Assembly (NCBI RefSeq): GCF_006540305.1
Contig: NZ_BJOR01000001.1
Coordinates: 124,001-188,000 of the forward strand
Reading direction: 5' to 3'
Origin: Streptomyces sp. 6-11-2
Lineage (GTDB): Bacteria; Actinomycetota; Actinomycetes; Streptomycetales; Streptomycetaceae
Length of the DNA: 64,000 bases
Below the pieces are notes generated by a model that saw only the letters and a program-made list of their open reading frames with translations, had not been told where the DNA came from and ran no database searches. Shown one piece after another: positions 15,454 to 24,469 of this stretch (position 1 is its first letter; every line of letters begins with the position of its first letter). A program made the position numbers and the translations under genes.

Positions 15454-16665
15454 CTACGGCGCCGTGCGCAGGAAGTCCGCCAGCGCCTCCAGGAGCCGGT
15501 CGACGTCCTCGTCGTCGTTGTACGGGGCCAGTCCGATCCGCAGCCCGCCGGTGTCGCCCAGGCCGAGCCGGCGGGAGGCCTCCAGGGCGTAGAACGCGCC
15601 CGACGGAGCCGCGACGGCGCGTTCGGCCAGGTGGCGGTAGGCGTCGACGGTGCTGCGGCCCTCCATGGTCAGCAGCAGGGTCGGGGTGCGCTCGGCCGCG
15701 CGCGAGTGCACGGTGATCTCCGGGAGGCGGGACAGCTCCTCCTCGATCCGGCGGCGCAGTGCGTCCTCGTGCCGTTCGAGCGAGCCGAAGGAGGCGAGGA
15801 GCCGTTCCCGACGGGTGCCGCGCGCCCGCGGGTCCATCCCGGCGAGGAAGTCCACGGCGGCCCGGGTCCCGGCCAGCAGTTCGTAGGGCAGGGTGCCGAG
15901 TTCGAAGCGCTCGGGCACCGCGTCGGACGAGGGCAGCAGCTTGTCCGGGCGCAGCGTCTCCAGCAGGTCCGGGCGGCTCGCCACGACGCCGAGGTGCGGG
16001 CCGAGGAACTTGTACGGGGAGCAGGCGAAGAAGTCCGCGCCCAGGGCGGCGAGGTCGACCGGGGCATGGGCGGTGTGGTGCACGCCGTCGACGTAGAGCA
16101 GGGCGCCGCGCTCGTGGGCCAGGGCGGCGATCGCGGGCAGGTCCGGGCGCGTGCCGATCAGGTTGGAGGCGGCGGTGACCGCGACCAGCCGGGTGCGGTC
16201 GGACAACTGGTCCGCGATGTGCCGCGCGGTCAGTTCGCCGGTGGCCGGGTCGAAGTCCGCCCAGCGCACGACGGCTCCCACGGCCTCGGCGGCCTGGACC
16301 CAGGGCCGGATGTTGGCGTCGTGGTCGAGCCGGGTGACGACGACCTCGTCGCCCGGCGCCCACGTCCGGGCCAGCGTGCGCGAGAAGTCGTACGTCAGCT
16401 GGGTCGCGCTGCGCCCGAAGACGACTCCGGACGGCTCCGCGCCCAGGAGGTCCGCCATGGCTTCCCGGGCGGTGGCGACGCAGTCCTCGGCGTTGCGCTC
16501 GCCCGCCGTCGTCAGGCCCCGGTTGGACAGCGGACCGGCGAGCGCGTCGGCGACGGCGTCGATGACCGGCTGCGGCGTCTGGCTGCCGCCCGGCCCGTCG
16601 AAATGGGCCCACCCGGCCTTCAGGGCGGGGAACTGCGCGCGGACACCGGCGATGTCATGCGTCAC
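15454..16665 (-). CDS. Cysteine-desulfurase-like PLP-dependent aminotransferase (class V)
   Basis: The 403-residue protein follows the class V aminotransferase fold: AHFDGPGGSQTPQPVIDAV at the N-terminus, LDHDANIRPW, the PLP-Asp region ALLYVDGVHHTAHAPVDL, and the Schiff-base lysine in CSPYKFLGPHLG (about residue 220). It belongs to the branch annotated as cysteine-desulfurase-like rather than the housekeeping IscS/SufS, and no iron-sulfur assembly genes are nearby. The substrate is not known. It is transcribed convergently with the DUF574 methyltransferase and lies 75 bases downstream of the ROK gene, in the same direction. Confidence 0.85.
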   Translation of the reverse strand: MTHDIAGVRAQFPALKAGWAHFDGPGGSQTPQPVIDAVADALAGPLSNRGLTTAGERNAEDCVATAREAMADLLGAEPSGVVFGRSATQLTYDFSRTLARTWAPGDEVVVTRLDHDANIRPWVQAAEAVGAVVRWADFDPATGELTARHIADQLSDRTRLVAVTAASNLIGTRPDLPAIAALAHERGALLYVDGVHHTAHAPVDLAALGADFFACSPYKFLGPHLGVVASRPDLLETLRPDKLLPSSDAVPERFELGTLPYELLAGTRAAVDFLAGMDPRARGTRRERLLASFGSLERHEDALRRRIEEELSRLPEITVHSRAAERTPTLLLTMEGRSTVDAYRHLAERAVAAPSGAFYALEASRRLGLGDTGGLRIGLAPYNDDEDVDRLLEALADFLRTAP

Positions 16666-16740
16666 GGACGACTCCTTCGAACGCTCCTGATGCGGGATGC
16701 GTCCCCATGATCCATCGCCCCGCGCCGCGAGGACAGCCCC

Positions 16741-18027
16741 CTACGTTCGGCGTTCCTCCAGGGCCGTCTGCCAGGCGGGGACCGGGTCCTTGGGGGCCGG
16801 GTCGGCGCGGCGGCCGCCGCGGGTGAAGAAGTCGGCGAGGGGGAGGATCGCGGCGCCGACGGTGACCGCGTCCGGGCCGAGTCTGCCCAGGTCGATGGTG
16901 ACCTGCTCGGCGGGGTGGCGCAGGGCGTACGCGGTCGCGTGGCGGCGTACCGCGGGCAGGAAGCGGGGGCCGAGCTGGAGGCCGGCCCAGCCGCCGATGA
17001 GGATGCGCTCGGGCTGGAAGAGGTTGATCAGGTCGGACAGGCCGGCGCCCAGGTATTCGGCGGTCTCCTCCAGCACCGCGAGCGCCACGGGGTCGGCGGC
17101 GGTGCCCTCGGGCGGGTAGGCGGCGGCCAGCAGGGCGGTCAGCGCGGTCTCCTCGTCGGTGCCCCGCGGTGGCCGGCCGCCCTCCTCGCGCCAGCGGGCC
17201 AGCAGGGATTCCGCGCCGGCGTACGCCTCCAGGCAGCCCAGGGCGCCGCAGCGGCAGCGGCGCCCCCGTACGCGTACCGTCAGATGCCCCCACTCCACGG
17301 CCCGGCCGCGCTCGACCTCGGGGGTGACCAGGCAGGCGCCCACGCCGGAGCCGAAGAGCACCACGACCGCGTTGCCCGCGCCGCGGCCGGCGCCGAACCA
17401 CATCTCCGCCTGGCCCAGGGTCTTGGCGCCGTTGTCGATGAAGTACGGAACGCCGTCCGGGAGCCGGGAGCCGGCGCGGAGCAGGGACTCCAGGGGCACC
17501 GCGTCCCAGCCGATGGTCTGCCCGTGCACGACGGCACCGCGGTCGGGGGTGGGCTCGACGATGCCGGGGACGCCGATCCCGACCCCGAGGAGGCGCTCCG
17601 GGGGCAGGCCGGCCGCGGACAGGACCTCGGCGATCCCGTCCCGGATGTGCCCGGTGATCACGTCGACGTCGTAGCCCTGTGACTCCAGTGGCCGTTCCGT
17701 GCGCGCCAGTTCGGTGAGGGTGAGGTCGAACAGCTCGACGCGGACCCGGGTCTCGCCGACGTCCACGCCGATCATGTGGCCGCTGCCCGGCGCGACGCGC
17801 AGCAGGGTGCGCGGGCGTCCCCCGTCGGAGTCGACGCTGCCGGCCTCCTCGACGAGGCCGTCGGCGACCAGGTCCGCGACGACGTTGCTGACCGAGCCGG
17901 AACTCAGGCCGGTCGCGGGGCCGAGTTCGAAGCGGCTGAGGGGGCCGTCGAAGTACAGCCGTTGCAGTACGGCCGAACGGTTGCCCCTTCTGAGATCGCG
18001 CACCGTGCGCCCGTTCCGCCCCGCCAT
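16741..18027 (-). CDS. ROK-family transcriptional regulator
   Basis: The 428-residue protein has an N-terminal winged helix (about residues 10-65: RRGNRSAVLQRLYFDGPLSR, GLSSGSVSNVVADLVADGLV) and a C-terminal ROK sugar-kinase-like domain. The ROK zinc signature is present as EWGHLTVRVRG then CRCGALGCLEAYAG. Such proteins repress sugar-use genes and respond to the sugar. ATG 18027 is supported by GGGAGGGAG; the frame stays open to 18219 but without further family sequence. The target is unknown; no sugar genes lie next to it. Confidence 0.9.
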   Translation of the reverse strand: MAGRNGRTVRDLRRGNRSAVLQRLYFDGPLSRFELGPATGLSSGSVSNVVADLVADGLVEEAGSVDSDGGRPRTLLRVAPGSGHMIGVDVGETRVRVELFDLTLTELARTERPLESQGYDVDVITGHIRDGIAEVLSAAGLPPERLLGVGIGVPGIVEPTPDRGAVVHGQTIGWDAVPLESLLRAGSRLPDGVPYFIDNGAKTLGQAEMWFGAGRGAGNAVVVLFGSGVGACLVTPEVERGRAVEWGHLTVRVRGRRCRCGALGCLEAYAGAESLLARWREEGGRPPRGTDEETALTALLAAAYPPEGTAADPVALAVLEETAEYLGAGLSDLINLFQPERILIGGWAGLQLGPRFLPAVRRHATAYALRHPAEQVTIDLGRLGPDAVTVGAAILPLADFFTRGGRRADPAPKDPVPAWQTALEERRT

Positions 18028-18118
18028 GTGGCTCCCTCCCGAACCGTGCCCGAGCTGCAACATACCGCCGCGGGCCGTCTGGGCGCGACTTCTGCGATCC
18101 CTTAGTCCACGCAATAAA

Positions 18119-19129
18119 TTAAGAGGTGACGGTAAGGCGGCCGATCTCCTCGAGCGCGGCGGACAGTTCGGGGGTGACATGATCGCGCGTCCAGCGTTCG
18201 TGCGCGCGCCCCAGGGCACGCGGAATCGTCTCGGTGAGCATGATCAGGTAGAGGTAGCTGCGGTACAGGGCGAGCCGCAGGCGGGCCGTCCGCCCGAACC
18301 CGGCCCGGCCGCCGGCCGCGCGGTAGCCCGCGAGGAACGCCCGGTCCTCGCGGATGTCCCCGAGCAGCGCGAGCGAGACGAAGTCGGCCGCCGGATCGCC
18401 CCAGAACATGCGCTCGCCGTCGATCAGGCCCCCGATGCGGACGCCGCCCTCCGAGCGGTCGACCAGGACGTTGCCCGGCCACAGGTCGAAGTGGACGAGG
18501 CGGGGTACGGCGACCCCGTCCAGGGCGCCGTAAGCGGCCGCGGCCGTGTGGGCGATCTCGCCGGCGGGCCGGGGCAGCCGGGCGCCGTAGCGGCGGGCGT
18601 CTTCGAGGGCGGCGGCGTACATCGCGGTGAAGGCGGCGCGCCAGTCCGGGGCGAGCGGGCCGAGCGCGCCTGAGGGGTAGCCGAAGCCGGGGCCGGTCAC
18701 CTGGTGCAGCCGGGCCACCTGGCCGCCCAGCCGGGTGCGCAGGTCCGCCGCTTCGGCGTCCGTCACCGACGCGTCCCACGGCTCGCCGGGGCAGGCCGTC
18801 ATCAGCAGATGGCGCCGGCCCGCCTCCTCGCCGACCGCGACCACGCGCGGCGCCGGCACTCCGGCCCGCCCGGCCCCGCGGCAGAACTCGGCCTCGCCGA
18901 CGAGGAGGTCCCTCTCGTAGCGCAGACCGGGCACGGTCGGGGCGGGCGGAACCTTCAGCACGTACCGGGTGCCGTCCGCCAGGCACAGCTCCTCGACCGT
19001 GTTGTACGTGCCGCCGCCCAGCGCACGGAGCCGGGCGAGCCGGCCGGGCGGGACACCCGCGGCCCGCAGCACGCGCCGGGCCCGCCCCCACGACCGCGTC
19101 GGCGGTGTCGCCAGGTCACCGAAATCCAT
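18119..19129 (-). CDS. APH-family phosphotransferase (aminoglycoside/choline-kinase-like)
   Basis: The 336-residue protein has the APH kinase core. The Brenner motif LVHFDLWPGNVLVD (about residues 213-226) carries the catalytic Asp and Asn, and LIDGERMFWGDPAADF has the metal-binding Asp. The N-terminal lobe contains GGGTYNTVEELCLADGTRYV. It may phosphorylate a small molecule or antibiotic, but nothing nearby fixes the substrate. It ends 91 bases before the ROK gene start and is divergent from the FBP gene. Confidence 0.85.
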   Translation of the reverse strand: MDFGDLATPPTRSWGRARRVLRAAGVPPGRLARLRALGGGTYNTVEELCLADGTRYVLKVPPAPTVPGLRYERDLLVGEAEFCRGAGRAGVPAPRVVAVGEEAGRRHLLMTACPGEPWDASVTDAEAADLRTRLGGQVARLHQVTGPGFGYPSGALGPLAPDWRAAFTAMYAAALEDARRYGARLPRPAGEIAHTAAAAYGALDGVAVPRLVHFDLWPGNVLVDRSEGGVRIGGLIDGERMFWGDPAADFVSLALLGDIREDRAFLAGYRAAGGRAGFGRTARLRLALYRSYLYLIMLTETIPRALGRAHERWTRDHVTPELSAALEEIGRLTVTS

Positions 19130-19211
19130 TGGACCCCCCTATCGGATCCTGCTTACCCTAGCCGCAAAACTAATACCCTTAGGCAATTTCTCCCACCCCC
19201 GGAGGCCCACC

Positions 19212-19706
19212 ATGAGATCACTGTCCGAGCAGGACGTCCGCGACTCGTTCGTCAACTGCTCCAAGGGCGAGGCCAAGCGCCTGTCGCTGCCCCGCGACCT
19301 CGGTGACCGCCCCTGGGACGATCTGGACTTCCTGGGCTGGCGCGATCCGGGAGCGCCCGATCGCAGTTATCTGGTCACCGAGCGGGAGGGCCGGCTCATG
19401 GGCATCGCCCTGCGCTTCCCCGCCTCGCGGCGCGGCTTCCTGCACCGCAGCATGTGCTCGCTGTGCCTGACCACCCACCGCGGGGGCGGAGTCTCCCTGA
19501 TGACCGCCCGCAAGGCCGGAACGGCGGGCCGCGAGGGCAACTCGGTCGGCGTGTACATGTGCACCGACCTCGCCTGCTCGCTCTATGTGCGCGGAAAGAA
19601 GGTCCCGGACTCCGGCGCGCGCTTCGAGGAGAGCCTCACGCTGGAGCAGCAGATCGCCCGCACCACGGCCAATCTGGGGGCCTTCCTCGACAAGCTGTAC
19701 GCCTGA
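19212..19706 (+). CDS. FBP-domain protein (FusB-like, C-terminal zinc finger)
   Basis: The 164-residue protein matches the FBP family, related to the staphylococcal FusB/FusC proteins that bind elongation factor G. The N-terminal half is helical (SEQDVRDSFVNCSKGEAKRL). The C-terminal treble-clef zinc finger uses MCSLCLTTH (Cys pair, about 82-85) and MCTDLACSLYVRG (second pair). ATG 19212 has GGAGG 6 bases upstream. A role in ribosome recycling or fusidic-acid tolerance is inferred from the family only. Confidence 0.88.
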   Translation: MRSLSEQDVRDSFVNCSKGEAKRLSLPRDLGDRPWDDLDFLGWRDPGAPDRSYLVTEREGRLMGIALRFPASRRGFLHRSMCSLCLTTHRGGGVSLMTARKAGTAGREGNSVGVYMCTDLACSLYVRGKKVPDSGARFEESLTLEQQIARTTANLGAFLDKLYA

Positions 19707-19758
19707 CCGCACGGCCGGTCACGTTCGACCTCTGCGCGATCGGGGAACAGCGCAAGGG

Positions 19759-21066
19759 ATGCGGAAGGTACGTGACTGGACTTCGCCCCTGGTCCGGCTG
19801 GCGAAACGGCACCGGGACCCCGTGGTCGTCCAGGCGCTGCGCTCCACGACCGCGGCGACGATCGCGTATGTGATCGCGTTGCGACTGAGTCCGGAGCCCG
19901 CGCCGCTGACCGCGCCGCTGACGGCGCTGCTCGTCGTCCAGGTGACCCTCTACTCCACGCTGACCACCGGCATCCGCCGGGTGAACTCGGTGGTGGCCGG
20001 AGTGCTCGTGGCCATCGCCTTCTCCCTGCTGGTGGGGCTGACCTGGTGGAGTCTCGCACTGGTGATCCTGGCGGCGCTGGCGGTCGGGCACCTGGTGCGG
20101 GTGGACGAGTTCGTGCCCGAGGTGGCGATCAGCGCCATGCTGGTCCTCGGCGTCACCGCCGTGGGCAGTACCGCCTCGGCGCGGGTCGAGGAGACGCTGA
20201 TCGGCGCGGTGGTCGGCCTCGGCTGCAATCTGCTGCTCGCTCCCCCGGTGTGGACCGAACAGGCCGGCGCGTCGATCGAGGGCCTGGCCCGCCGCGTGCG
20301 GCAGCTGATGCTGCGGCTGGGCGAGGAGGCGGCCGGGCATCCGCCCGTGGAGCGCGCCGCGGAGCGGCTGCACGAGGCGCGCCGCCTGGACCACGACATC
20401 TCCGAGGTGGACGCCTCCCTCAGGCAGGCCGAGGACAGTCTGCGGCTCAATCCGCGGGTGCGCGAGGGCCTGCTGCACCGGGTGGTGCTGCGCACGGGGC
20501 TGGACACGCTGGAGATCTGCACGGTCGTGCTGCGGGTGCTGGCGCGCACCTTCACCGACCTGACGAAGCGGCGGGCTCCCGAGCCGATGTTCTCGCCGCA
20601 GGCCGGAGCCCTGGTGCAGGAGCTGCTGTGCGAGATCGCCGACACGGTGGTCAGCTTCGCGGTGCTGGTCACCTCGGACGTCAGCGTGAACGCGGAGGAG
20701 GCCGAGTCCCGGCTGGCCGCCCAGCTGCGCCAGACCTCCGCCACCCGCGACAAGGCGGCCCGGCTGCTGCTGGAGGAGGCGCAGCGGGACACGGGCCAGT
20801 GGCAGCTGTACGGCGCGGTGCTCACCGAGGTCGACCGCATCATCGACGAGATGGACACCGAGCACCGCTCCCGCCGGCTCCTGGAGGAGCTGGACCGGTA
20901 CACCCGCGCCCAGCGCGAGCGCTCCCCGCGGCTGACCCGGCTCGGGGACCGGCTGGGCGCCCCGGTCCGGCAGCGGCGGAACCGCGAGGGCGTCGCGCGG
21001 CGTTCTGTGCGTGAGGGGCGCGGTCCTACGACGGCGCGGTCCTGTGAGGGAGGGGAACAGGCATGA
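19759..21066 (+). CDS. FUSC/aromatic-acid-exporter-like membrane protein
   Basis: The 435-residue protein has an N-terminal membrane domain of about six hydrophobic segments (residues 25-170, e.g. LLVVQVTLYSTLTTGIRRVN and LVAIAFSLLVGLTWWSLALV). A long helical cytoplasmic region follows, rich in Arg and Glu (RLDHDISEVDASLRQAEDSL). This matches the FUSC/ArAE family of aromatic acid and aryl-polyene exporters. ATG 19759 is preceded only by a weak RBS (CAAGGG overlaps it). Its TGA overlaps the next ATG (21063-21066), so the two genes are coupled. Confidence 0.82.
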   Translation: MRKVRDWTSPLVRLAKRHRDPVVVQALRSTTAATIAYVIALRLSPEPAPLTAPLTALLVVQVTLYSTLTTGIRRVNSVVAGVLVAIAFSLLVGLTWWSLALVILAALAVGHLVRVDEFVPEVAISAMLVLGVTAVGSTASARVEETLIGAVVGLGCNLLLAPPVWTEQAGASIEGLARRVRQLMLRLGEEAAGHPPVERAAERLHEARRLDHDISEVDASLRQAEDSLRLNPRVREGLLHRVVLRTGLDTLEICTVVLRVLARTFTDLTKRRAPEPMFSPQAGALVQELLCEIADTVVSFAVLVTSDVSVNAEEAESRLAAQLRQTSATRDKAARLLLEEAQRDTGQWQLYGAVLTEVDRIIDEMDTEHRSRRLLEELDRYTRAQRERSPRLTRLGDRLGAPVRQRRNREGVARRSVREGRGPTTARSCEGGEQA

Positions 21067-22100
21067 CCGACTCGAAGGTGCGGATCGACGGGAACACGCT
21101 GCGGCTGCCGGGCGGTGTGGCGGTGCGGTTCGTGCGCACCCTGCGGCTGCCGGAGAAGGGTACGCATCCGCTGCCGCCGGGGCTGGGCGAGTTCCCGGTC
21201 CGGCGGGTGGCCGACTACGCGGACTCGGTGCCCGAGGAGTGGCGGGCGCGCGGCGGCGTGATGCTGCCGGTGTATCTGCGCGAGGCCATGTGGCTGAGCT
21301 TCGCGGGCACGACCGAGCCGGCCGCCCTCCAGGTCGGCGTGGGCAAGGTGTGCGCGGTGTCGGGCCGGCCCTGGAGCGACCGGCTGTCCCGCGACCCGCA
21401 GAACTACGTGGTGCTGCCCCGCCAGCCCTGGCTGGACGGCATCAACTCCGGCAAGGGCACCGTGCGCCAGTTCGTCGCCGTGCCGCTGGGCCTGGGGGCG
21501 AGCGTCGAGGGCCAGGTCACGGGCGAGGAGGTGTGGGGCGGCGTGCAGTTGCAGTCGTTCCCGCTGAACGACGCCGAACTGGCCCGGTGGCACGAGGAGG
21601 AGCGGCGGCGGCTGCGGCGGGAGGCGGCCCTGTCGGCCCAGATCTGCGGTGCCGCCCCCATGGCGGCAGCCGCGGCGCCCGCGCCCGGCGCCGCGCCGGC
21701 CGCCCCGCGCCGGGCCGCGCCCGCGATGGGGCTCGGTGTCGGCGGCTCCATGTGTCAGGAGGTGTACCGGGACGACCGGCCGCCGGGCGCCTGGTCCGAG
21801 CGGCCCGCGGGGCGGGTGTTCGTGCACCTGGTGACGCCTCCGCAGTGGCGCCGCATCACCGGCGAGGCTCCCCCACCCTCGCCCGTGGACCGCGCCGCGT
21901 ACACGAGCGCCGGACTGCCCTGGTTCGACTACTACGACCAGGACGCCCAGGACCTCTCCCCCACCGACGCCCTGTCGGAGGTGCGGCCGGCCGGTGACTG
22001 GCTCGGCGACGACCACGAGCCGTGGCAGGAACCGTCGCCGCGGCAGGTGCGGCCCCTGAAGGACGCTCCGGGCAGGCCGGTGGAGGACGGGGACTGGTAG
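21063..22100 (+). CDS. Unrecognised 345-aa protein coupled to the exporter-like gene
   Basis: I do not recognise a named domain. The N-terminal 190 residues look globular (e.g. LPVYLREAMWLSFAGTTEP, RDPQNYVVLPRQPWLDGINS and KGTVRQFVAVPLGLGASVEG). A segment of Ala/Pro low complexity (about 203-223) follows, then a second globular part containing GVGGSMCQEVYRDDRP and PWFDYYDQDAQDLS. There is no signal peptide or membrane segment. The ATGA overlap with the FUSC-like gene argues for co-expression and perhaps a shared task. Cytoplasmic location is inferred. Confidence 0.7.
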   Translation: MTDSKVRIDGNTLRLPGGVAVRFVRTLRLPEKGTHPLPPGLGEFPVRRVADYADSVPEEWRARGGVMLPVYLREAMWLSFAGTTEPAALQVGVGKVCAVSGRPWSDRLSRDPQNYVVLPRQPWLDGINSGKGTVRQFVAVPLGLGASVEGQVTGEEVWGGVQLQSFPLNDAELARWHEEERRRLRREAALSAQICGAAPMAAAAAPAPGAAPAAPRRAAPAMGLGVGGSMCQEVYRDDRPPGAWSERPAGRVFVHLVTPPQWRRITGEAPPPSPVDRAAYTSAGLPWFDYYDQDAQDLSPTDALSEVRPAGDWLGDDHEPWQEPSPRQVRPLKDAPGRPVEDGDW

Positions 22101-22513
22101 GCGCACCGGGCTGCGCCTCGCGGATCCGGGACGCGTGGGTGCAGGCGGTCCGCGCGTCCACCCGGACCCGGCCCGGCCGTCGTGGCCCCGCACAGGGCGC
22201 CGGCCGCGGCCACCTGGGCTCCGTGGCCCGTGGCTCCGTGGCCCGTGGCTCCGTGACTCCGTGGCAGATCCGTGGCTCCGTGACTCCGTGACTCCGCGGC
22301 TCCGTGGTTCCGGCCGAGGCACGCCGGCGGCGCGCGCGGTCCATGATCTGGGGGGACCGGTTGCGGGGGCGCGGTCGTGGGCGACCTGCGCGGCGGCAGT
22401 CACGAGGCGCCGCCGCCACCCGGCCGCGACGTCCTGCCGCGGTTGCGTGGGAGCGGTGGCGCGCGTCAAGGTGGCAGTCACGACCGGGGCAGCCGACGAC
22501 CTGAGGTGCGGGC
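22101..22513. other. Gene-free region with short repeats (413 bp)
   Basis: No convincing gene. It holds the repeat cluster at 22214-22310 and must contain the promoter of the following secreted protein. Confidence 0.5.
22214..22310. repeat. Short tandem repeats based on TGGCTCCG / TGACTCCG
   Basis: About ten imperfect copies of an 8-15 base unit (GTGGCTCCG, GTGGCC, GTGACTCCG) lie in a row. They are partly in two longer duplications (GTGGCCCGTGGCTCC). No coding frame explains them. Confidence 0.65.
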
Positions 22514-23761
22514 ATGGACAGTGGTGCGAGGGCGTCGCGTGGGGGGTCCCCCCTGCACGGGCGGCGCCAGGAGTCCGGGGGAGGTTGGAGCAGGCGGCAG
22601 TTCGTGGGGGCCCTGACGGGAGCCGTCGCCGTGCTGGCGGTCCCGGCGCCCGCGACACCGCGGGCCGGGTCCGCGCCCGGGAGCGCGCCGGAGGCCGCCG
22701 CGAGCGGTCGGCAGCCGACGGCGAGGCCGTCCGGTCCCCGGCCCCTGTATCTGGGCACCTACACCTCCGTCCCGGGCGGCGGCAAGGGCATCGGCCTGGC
22801 GGTGTACGACCCGGTGTCGGGTGCCGTCGGCGGCCGGGGCACCATCGCCGGGGTCGCCGACCCGTCGTACCTCGCCGTACATCCCGACGGGCGCACGCTG
22901 TACGCGGTCGACGAGCGGCAGCACGGCGGGGTGACCGCGGTGCGGCTCGCCGACCGGAGGGTCCTGGGCACCCGGAGCACCGGCGGGTCGGGGCCCTGCC
23001 ATCTGTCCGTGCACCCGAGCGGGCGCTGGCTGCTCAGCGCCAACTACGGTTCCGGCAGCGTGGCCGTGCACCCGATAGCCTCCTCGGGCGCGCTCGGCGA
23101 GCGGGCCGACCTGGTGACCCACACCAGCCCGCGGCCCGGCCCCGGACAGCAGGGACCGCACGCCCACCAGGTCATCACCAGCCCCGACGGCGGCCATGTC
23201 CTCGCCGTGGACCTCGGCACCGACACCGTCTACACGTACCGCCTGAACACCGGCACGGGCCGCCTCACCGAGGTCTCCCGGGCGCACACCCGGCCCGGCG
23301 CCGGACCGCGTCAACTGACCTTCCACCCGGGCGGCCGGTACGCCTATCTCGCCAACGAGGTCGACGACACCCTCGCGGTGTGCACGTACGACCGGTCCAC
23401 CGGCCGGCTGACCATCGGCGCCACGCAGTCCACGGGCGGCGGCGCGGGCAAGAACTACCCCTCACAGGTCCTGGTCACGGCCGACGGCCGGTTCGCCTAC
23501 CTGGCCAACCGGGGCCACAACACCCTGGCGCGGTACGCCGTGGAGGCGGGCGGGGCCCGGCTGCGGCTGCTGGGCACGACGCCGGTCGCGGGCGACTTCC
23601 CGCGTCAGATCGCCTTCTCGCCGGACGGCGCGCTGCTGTTCGCCGCGAACCAGAAGTCGAGCACCGTCAGCGTCTTCCACGTCGACCGCGCGAACGGCGC
23701 GCTGCGCCGGGCGGGTACGCCGTTCCCCTCACCGGTCGCCGTCTGCGCGCTGCCGCTGTAG
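22514..23761 (+). CDS. Lactonase-family seven-bladed beta-propeller, Tat-exported
   Basis: The 415-residue protein has a twin-arginine signal (SRRQFVGALTGAVAVLAV, about residues 26-43), an Ala/Pro-rich spacer, and a propeller of the 6-phosphogluconolactonase (Pgl/YbhE) family starting at LYLGTYTSVPGGGKGIG. Repeated blades read PSYLAVHPDGRTLYAVDE, CHLSVHPSGRWLLSANYGSG and RQLTFHPGGRYAYLANE. Because it is exported it is unlikely to serve the pentose-phosphate pathway; a secreted lactonase or carbohydrate-active role is more likely. Its 3' end overlaps the convergent DUF2470 gene by 33 bases. The RBS before ATG 22514 is weak. Confidence 0.85.
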   Translation: MDSGARASRGGSPLHGRRQESGGGWSRRQFVGALTGAVAVLAVPAPATPRAGSAPGSAPEAAASGRQPTARPSGPRPLYLGTYTSVPGGGKGIGLAVYDPVSGAVGGRGTIAGVADPSYLAVHPDGRTLYAVDERQHGGVTAVRLADRRVLGTRSTGGSGPCHLSVHPSGRWLLSANYGSGSVAVHPIASSGALGERADLVTHTSPRPGPGQQGPHAHQVITSPDGGHVLAVDLGTDTVYTYRLNTGTGRLTEVSRAHTRPGAGPRQLTFHPGGRYAYLANEVDDTLAVCTYDRSTGRLTIGATQSTGGGAGKNYPSQVLVTADGRFAYLANRGHNTLARYAVEAGGARLRLLGTTPVAGDFPRQIAFSPDGALLFAANQKSSTVSVFHVDRANGALRRAGTPFPSPVAVCALPL

Positions 23762-24454
23762 GGCGCGCGGGCAGGAGGCTCCGCCCGCCTGGAGCAGCAG
23801 GACGTGCATGCGCTCGGTGAGCGCGGCGAGGTCGTCGGCGGGCGCGTGGAACGGCAGGCGGACGTCGCCGTGGGTGCGGGCGCGCTCGATGCGCAGGGTC
23901 AGTCCGTGCCGGTCGACGGCGAGCGGCCGGACGCGCACCGCGCCGTGCAGGCTGTCGGGTCCGACCAGCCGGGTCAGCCGCTCCACCGCCTCGGGGTGGG
24001 CGTCGGCGAGGTGGGTGAGCAGGCCGGCCTCCGCCAGGGCGAGCGGGTCGGGCGCGGCGGTGGTGAACTCCTCCGCGCCGATGACGACCGCGCCGGACGG
24101 CTGCCGCAGCACGATGCGCGTGGGGTGGAACGTCAGGTGCCGCGCCTCGGGGACGAGCCGGCCGGCGAGCCAGAGCCGGGCGCGGATCCGGTTGCGTACG
24201 GGGACGGGGGCGACGTCGGCGAACTCCAGGACGGTGGACGGCTCACCGCGCGGCGCGCAGATCGCGGCGGCGAGCAGGGCGCTGTCCTCGGGCACGTGCA
24301 GGAGTACGCGGCCGTCGTCGCTCACGGTGTGGGCGCCCACGTACTCCTCCCGTCCGCCCTCCGCGGTCACCGCGCAGGACCAGGCGGCGGCGAGCAGGGA
24401 CCGCGCCCGTTGTGCCGCCGCGGGCGCCGCCGTCCAGGTCTGGCTGTCGTCCAT
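23729..24454 (-). CDS. DUF2470-type protein under iron control
   Basis: The 241-residue protein looks like a DUF2470/HugZ-type protein with an N-terminal FMN-binding-like split barrel (YVGAHTVSDDGRVLLHVPED) and a C-terminal DUF2470 region containing LLTHLADAHPEAVERLTRLV. That family is linked to haem or iron handling. It has a textbook iron box (24470-24488) just before its RBS GAAGGAGG, so induction during iron starvation is expected. Start ATG 24454. The 3' end overlaps the convergent lactonase gene by 33 bases. Confidence 0.85.
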   Translation of the reverse strand: MDDSQTWTAAPAAAQRARSLLAAAWSCAVTAEGGREEYVGAHTVSDDGRVLLHVPEDSALLAAAICAPRGEPSTVLEFADVAPVPVRNRIRARLWLAGRLVPEARHLTFHPTRIVLRQPSGAVVIGAEEFTTAAPDPLALAEAGLLTHLADAHPEAVERLTRLVGPDSLHGAVRVRPLAVDRHGLTLRIERARTHGDVRLPFHAPADDLAALTERMHVLLLQAGGASCPRALQRQRADGDR

Positions 24455-24469
24455 CCCTCAACCTCCTTC

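Noticed and set aside
18028..18219. N-terminal extension of the ROK gene
   Set aside because: The frame is open, but family similarity begins at the ATG at 18027, which has a good RBS.
19140..19200. Iron box near the FBP gene (CCCTTAGGCAATTTC)
   Set aside because: Only a half-site resembles the consensus; there is no symmetry.
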